A stretch of DNA of 6,655 nucleotides from Methanosarcinales archaeon (GTDB taxonomy: Archaea > Halobacteriota > Methanosarcinia > Methanosarcinales > Methanogasteraceae), in assembly GCA_030594905.1 (NCBI GenBank), contig JAUVEF010000065.1, positions 1 through 6,655 of the forward strand, given 5' to 3'. Of this stretch, positions 5,110-6,655 are shown in pieces. The notes beneath the pieces were generated by a model. The model was not told the DNA's origin and ran no database searches. It saw only the letters and a program-made list of their open reading frames with translations. Position 1 is the stretch's first letter; every line of letters begins with the position of its first letter. A program made the translations under genes and the position numbers.

Positions 5110-6237
5110 ATGCCCGGGAAAACGCTGATGTGGGATCAAACGCTGTTCAGGCGGGGCGAAATCTTTGAATTCGATCACATTCCAGAGCATTTTGCGCACC
5201 GGGATTCGCAATTAAGATCGCTTATGTTCGGGGTGCGCCCCGCGATGCAGGGGATGCGCCCGCTTGATCTGATGTGCGTGGGTCCGCCCGGTACCGGAAA
5301 GACTACGGCAGTGAAGAAGGCGTTTGAGGAACTGGGCGAACATGCGCCGGGCGTGATCACTGTGCATGTCAACTGTCAGGCAAACCAGACCCGGTATACG
5401 ATATTTTCAAGCATCTTCCACAAGCTGATTGGTCATGCGCCGCCCTCCTCTGGAGTTTCGTTCAGGAAAATACTCGATGAGATTGCAAAATACCTTATCC
5501 AGAATGAGAAGATTCTGATCGTAGCACTCGATGATATAAATTATTTGTTCTACGAAAAAGAGGTGGATAATGTACTATACTCACTATTACGTGCTCATGA
5601 AACTCATCCCGGGACTAAGATCAGCGTGATCGCGATTCTAAGCGATGATCGCATGAATTATGTCTTTGATCCGAAGGTCGGCTCGATCTTCCTGCCAGAA
5701 GAGATCCTGTTCCCGGTATATGCATGGGATGAGCTTACGAGCATCCTGCGTGATCGTGCAAGGCTTGGATTCTACGATGGGGTGATTTCGGACGACACTA
5801 TCGACGTTATTGCCGATTACACATCAGATGCAGGAGATCTCAGAGTTGGGATTGATCTACTAAAGCGATCAGGTCTTGGCGCCGAGCAAAGAGCGAGCAT
5901 GACTATTTTAGCAGATGATGTGCATTTTGCGTACAGAAAATCACGGATACTGCACCTTTCACGAATAATATCGTCGCTTAGCGATGGAGAGCGTGCAATT
6001 CTTGCAATTCTTGCAAAAAAAGGCACATCAACAGCGGGCGATGTGTATACTGCATTTCACGAATCGGTGGGGCTTGGATACACGAAATTCCACACGATGT
6101 TAAACAAACTCGTGTCCCTGCGACTGATCGACACCGATTTTCCGACTGCTGGCATGCACGGCAGAAGCCGCACGATCAAGCTGCGGTATGGTGCAGATGA
6201 CGTGTTGAGTGCTGTGCAGCCACCTTCTGCAACATAG
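5110..6237 (+). CDS. cdc6: Orc1/Cdc6 family replication initiator
   Basis: Origin-recognition AAA+ ATPase of 375 residues that binds origin repeats and helps load the MCM helicase. AAA+ core at about 30-215: Walker A GPPGTGKT (58-65) and Walker B ILIVALDDIN (135-144), with Asp-Asp in place of the common Asp-Glu. Sensor 1 region is VIAILSDDRM (173-182), where many relatives have SND. The lid contains the sensor 2 Arg245 in GDLRVGIDLL (242-251). A winged-helix DNA-binding domain fills about 285-360. The changed Walker B and sensor 1 suggest the divergent paralogue that many Methanosarcinales carry besides the main Orc1, perhaps with altered ATP hydrolysis; this is inference. Length is normal. 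The start is supported by the TATA spacing; it ends in TAG. The next gene on the same strand is radA, 128 bp away with its own TATA box. Confidence 0.9.
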   Translation: MPGKTLMWDQTLFRRGEIFEFDHIPEHFAHRDSQLRSLMFGVRPAMQGMRPLDLMCVGPPGTGKTTAVKKAFEELGEHAPGVITVHVNCQANQTRYTIFSSIFHKLIGHAPPSSGVSFRKILDEIAKYLIQNEKILIVALDDINYLFYEKEVDNVLYSLLRAHETHPGTKISVIAILSDDRMNYVFDPKVGSIFLPEEILFPVYAWDELTSILRDRARLGFYDGVISDDTIDVIADYTSDAGDLRVGIDLLKRSGLGAEQRASMTILADDVHFAYRKSRILHLSRIISSLSDGERAILAILAKKGTSTAGDVYTAFHESVGLGYTKFHTMLNKLVSLRLIDTDFPTAGMHGRSRTIKLRYGADDVLSAVQPPSAT

Positions 6238-6335
6238 CGCGGTTGCTGACTTGCAGGGTAAAATGCGTTAAGAGCGGCATCGGGCTACCAGACATTCCAG
6301 ATCAAATTTCACTTTCACCCCGCTAATGCTAAACG

Positions 6336-6344
6336 ATTAATACA
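6336..6344 (+). promoter_or_regulatory. TATA box of radA
   Basis: ATTAATACA is centred about 26 bp upstream of the ATG at 6366. It shares ATTAATA with the orc1 box and has the same spacing. There is no SD before the ATG, so a leaderless transcript is expected. The remainder of the 128-bp gap after orc1 shows no gene, hairpin with T tract or origin repeat that I can recognise. Confidence 0.55.
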
Positions 6345-6365
6345 CCACGGAAGACAGTTTGATCA

Positions 6366-6655
6366 ATGACTACAAACGAAATATCCATTGAAGAACTTCC
6401 GGGAATCGGTCCTGCGACTGCCGAGAAACTGAGTGATGCAGGATTCAGTTCAATCGAGGCGATTGCGGTTGCATCACCATCCGAACTTGCGAACACTGCC
6501 GAAATCGGGGAGTCCACGGCTTTCAAGATCATTGCTGCCGCCCGCAGATCTGCTGATATCGGAGGATTTGAGACCGGAGACGCCATCCTTGAGCGGCGGA
6601 AGGAGGTCGGCAGGATCAGTCTCGGGTGCGCAGAGGTTGACCAGATGATGGGCGG
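6366..6655 (+). CDS. radA: DNA repair and recombination protein RadA, 5' part
   Basis: Archaeal RecA/Rad51-family recombinase that forms filaments on single-stranded DNA for strand exchange. Only the first 96 codons lie in the window; the frame is open at the right edge. Residues 5-60 are the N-terminal helix-hairpin-helix domain ([12 protein letters not shown] at 11-22, then a second helical hairpin up to [12 protein letters not shown]). The linker [22 protein letters not shown], which leads into the ATPase core and includes the polymerisation region, starts near residue 62, and the sequence breaks off in a VDQMMGG-like motif just before where Walker A would follow. The ATG is chosen from the TATA spacing and from the family's short N-terminus. 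Confidence 0.93.
   Translation, partial: MTTNEISIEELPGIGPATAEKLSDAGFSSIEAIAVASPSELANTAEIGESTAFKIIAAARRSADIGGFETGDAILERRKEVGRISLGCAEVDQMMG

Noticed and set aside
6235..6237. TAG at the end of orc1 as a pyrrolysine codon
   Set aside because: Readthrough would add only three residues before a TGA, and the protein already has normal length.
6285..6322. Possible origin recognition box downstream of orc1 (TTCCAG...TTTCACCCC)
   Set aside because: Only weak likeness to ORB motifs, a single copy, no inverted partner and no AT-rich unwinding element next to it.
6329..6586. Minus-strand ORF of 85 residues
   Set aside because: It is antisense to the conserved HhH domain of RadA.

Overview
The window looks like chromosomal DNA of a euryarchaeon in the Methanosarcinales or a close relative (methanogen, ANME or alkane oxidiser). 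The evidence is a set of archaeal markers: a Methanosarcina-type (DUF1608) S-layer protein with a PGF-CTERM tail, subunits B and D of formylmethanofuran dehydrogenase, the archaeal dihydroneopterin aldolase MptD of methanopterin synthesis, an Orc1/Cdc6 initiator and RadA. TATA boxes sit at archaeal distances from the genes. Genus cannot be fixed from the sequence. The acidic surface protein hints at, but does not prove, a saline habitat.

Layout. Positions 1-212 hold no certain gene, but there is a hairpin plus T-rich terminator (158-200) for the leftward S-layer gene (213-1493, minus). That gene has a strong Shine-Dalgarno and an apparent untranslated leader of about 210 nt (1494 to about 1707) with striking secondary-structure potential behind a clear TATA box (1730-1737). 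Further right, all on the minus strand, are a tungstate/molybdate-type ABC ATPase (1786-2853), fwdD (2947-3369), fwdB (3371-4660) and mptD (4661-5014). The last three are packed with 0-1 nt between them and form an operon mptD-fwdB-fwdD; the ATPase follows after 93 bp. A 95-bp divergent promoter region separates mptD from orc1/cdc6 (5110-6237, plus), followed after 128 bp by the 5' part of radA (6366 onward, cut by the window edge).

How the genes fit together. MptD makes a precursor of the C1 carrier tetrahydromethanopterin. FwdB and FwdD form the metal-pterin part of the enzyme that links CO2 and methanofuran. The ABC ATPase probably powers uptake of the tungstate or molybdate which that enzyme needs. 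The right side is a replication/recombination pair: origin recognition plus recombinase.

Points worth attention: the structured S-layer leader (candidate three-way junction, two GNRA-type tetraloops, an overlapping 30-codon uORF and a CAA-rich run before the SD); a Thr/Asn-rich simple-sequence insert in the middle of FwdB; a zero-gap in-frame TGA-TTG junction between mptD and fwdB; and TATA boxes about 26 bp from the start codons of mptD, orc1 and radA, which predict leaderless mRNAs. I see no mobile element, CRISPR array, tRNA or rRNA. No wholly new multi-gene system is evident; the S-layer leader is the best candidate for something undescribed.
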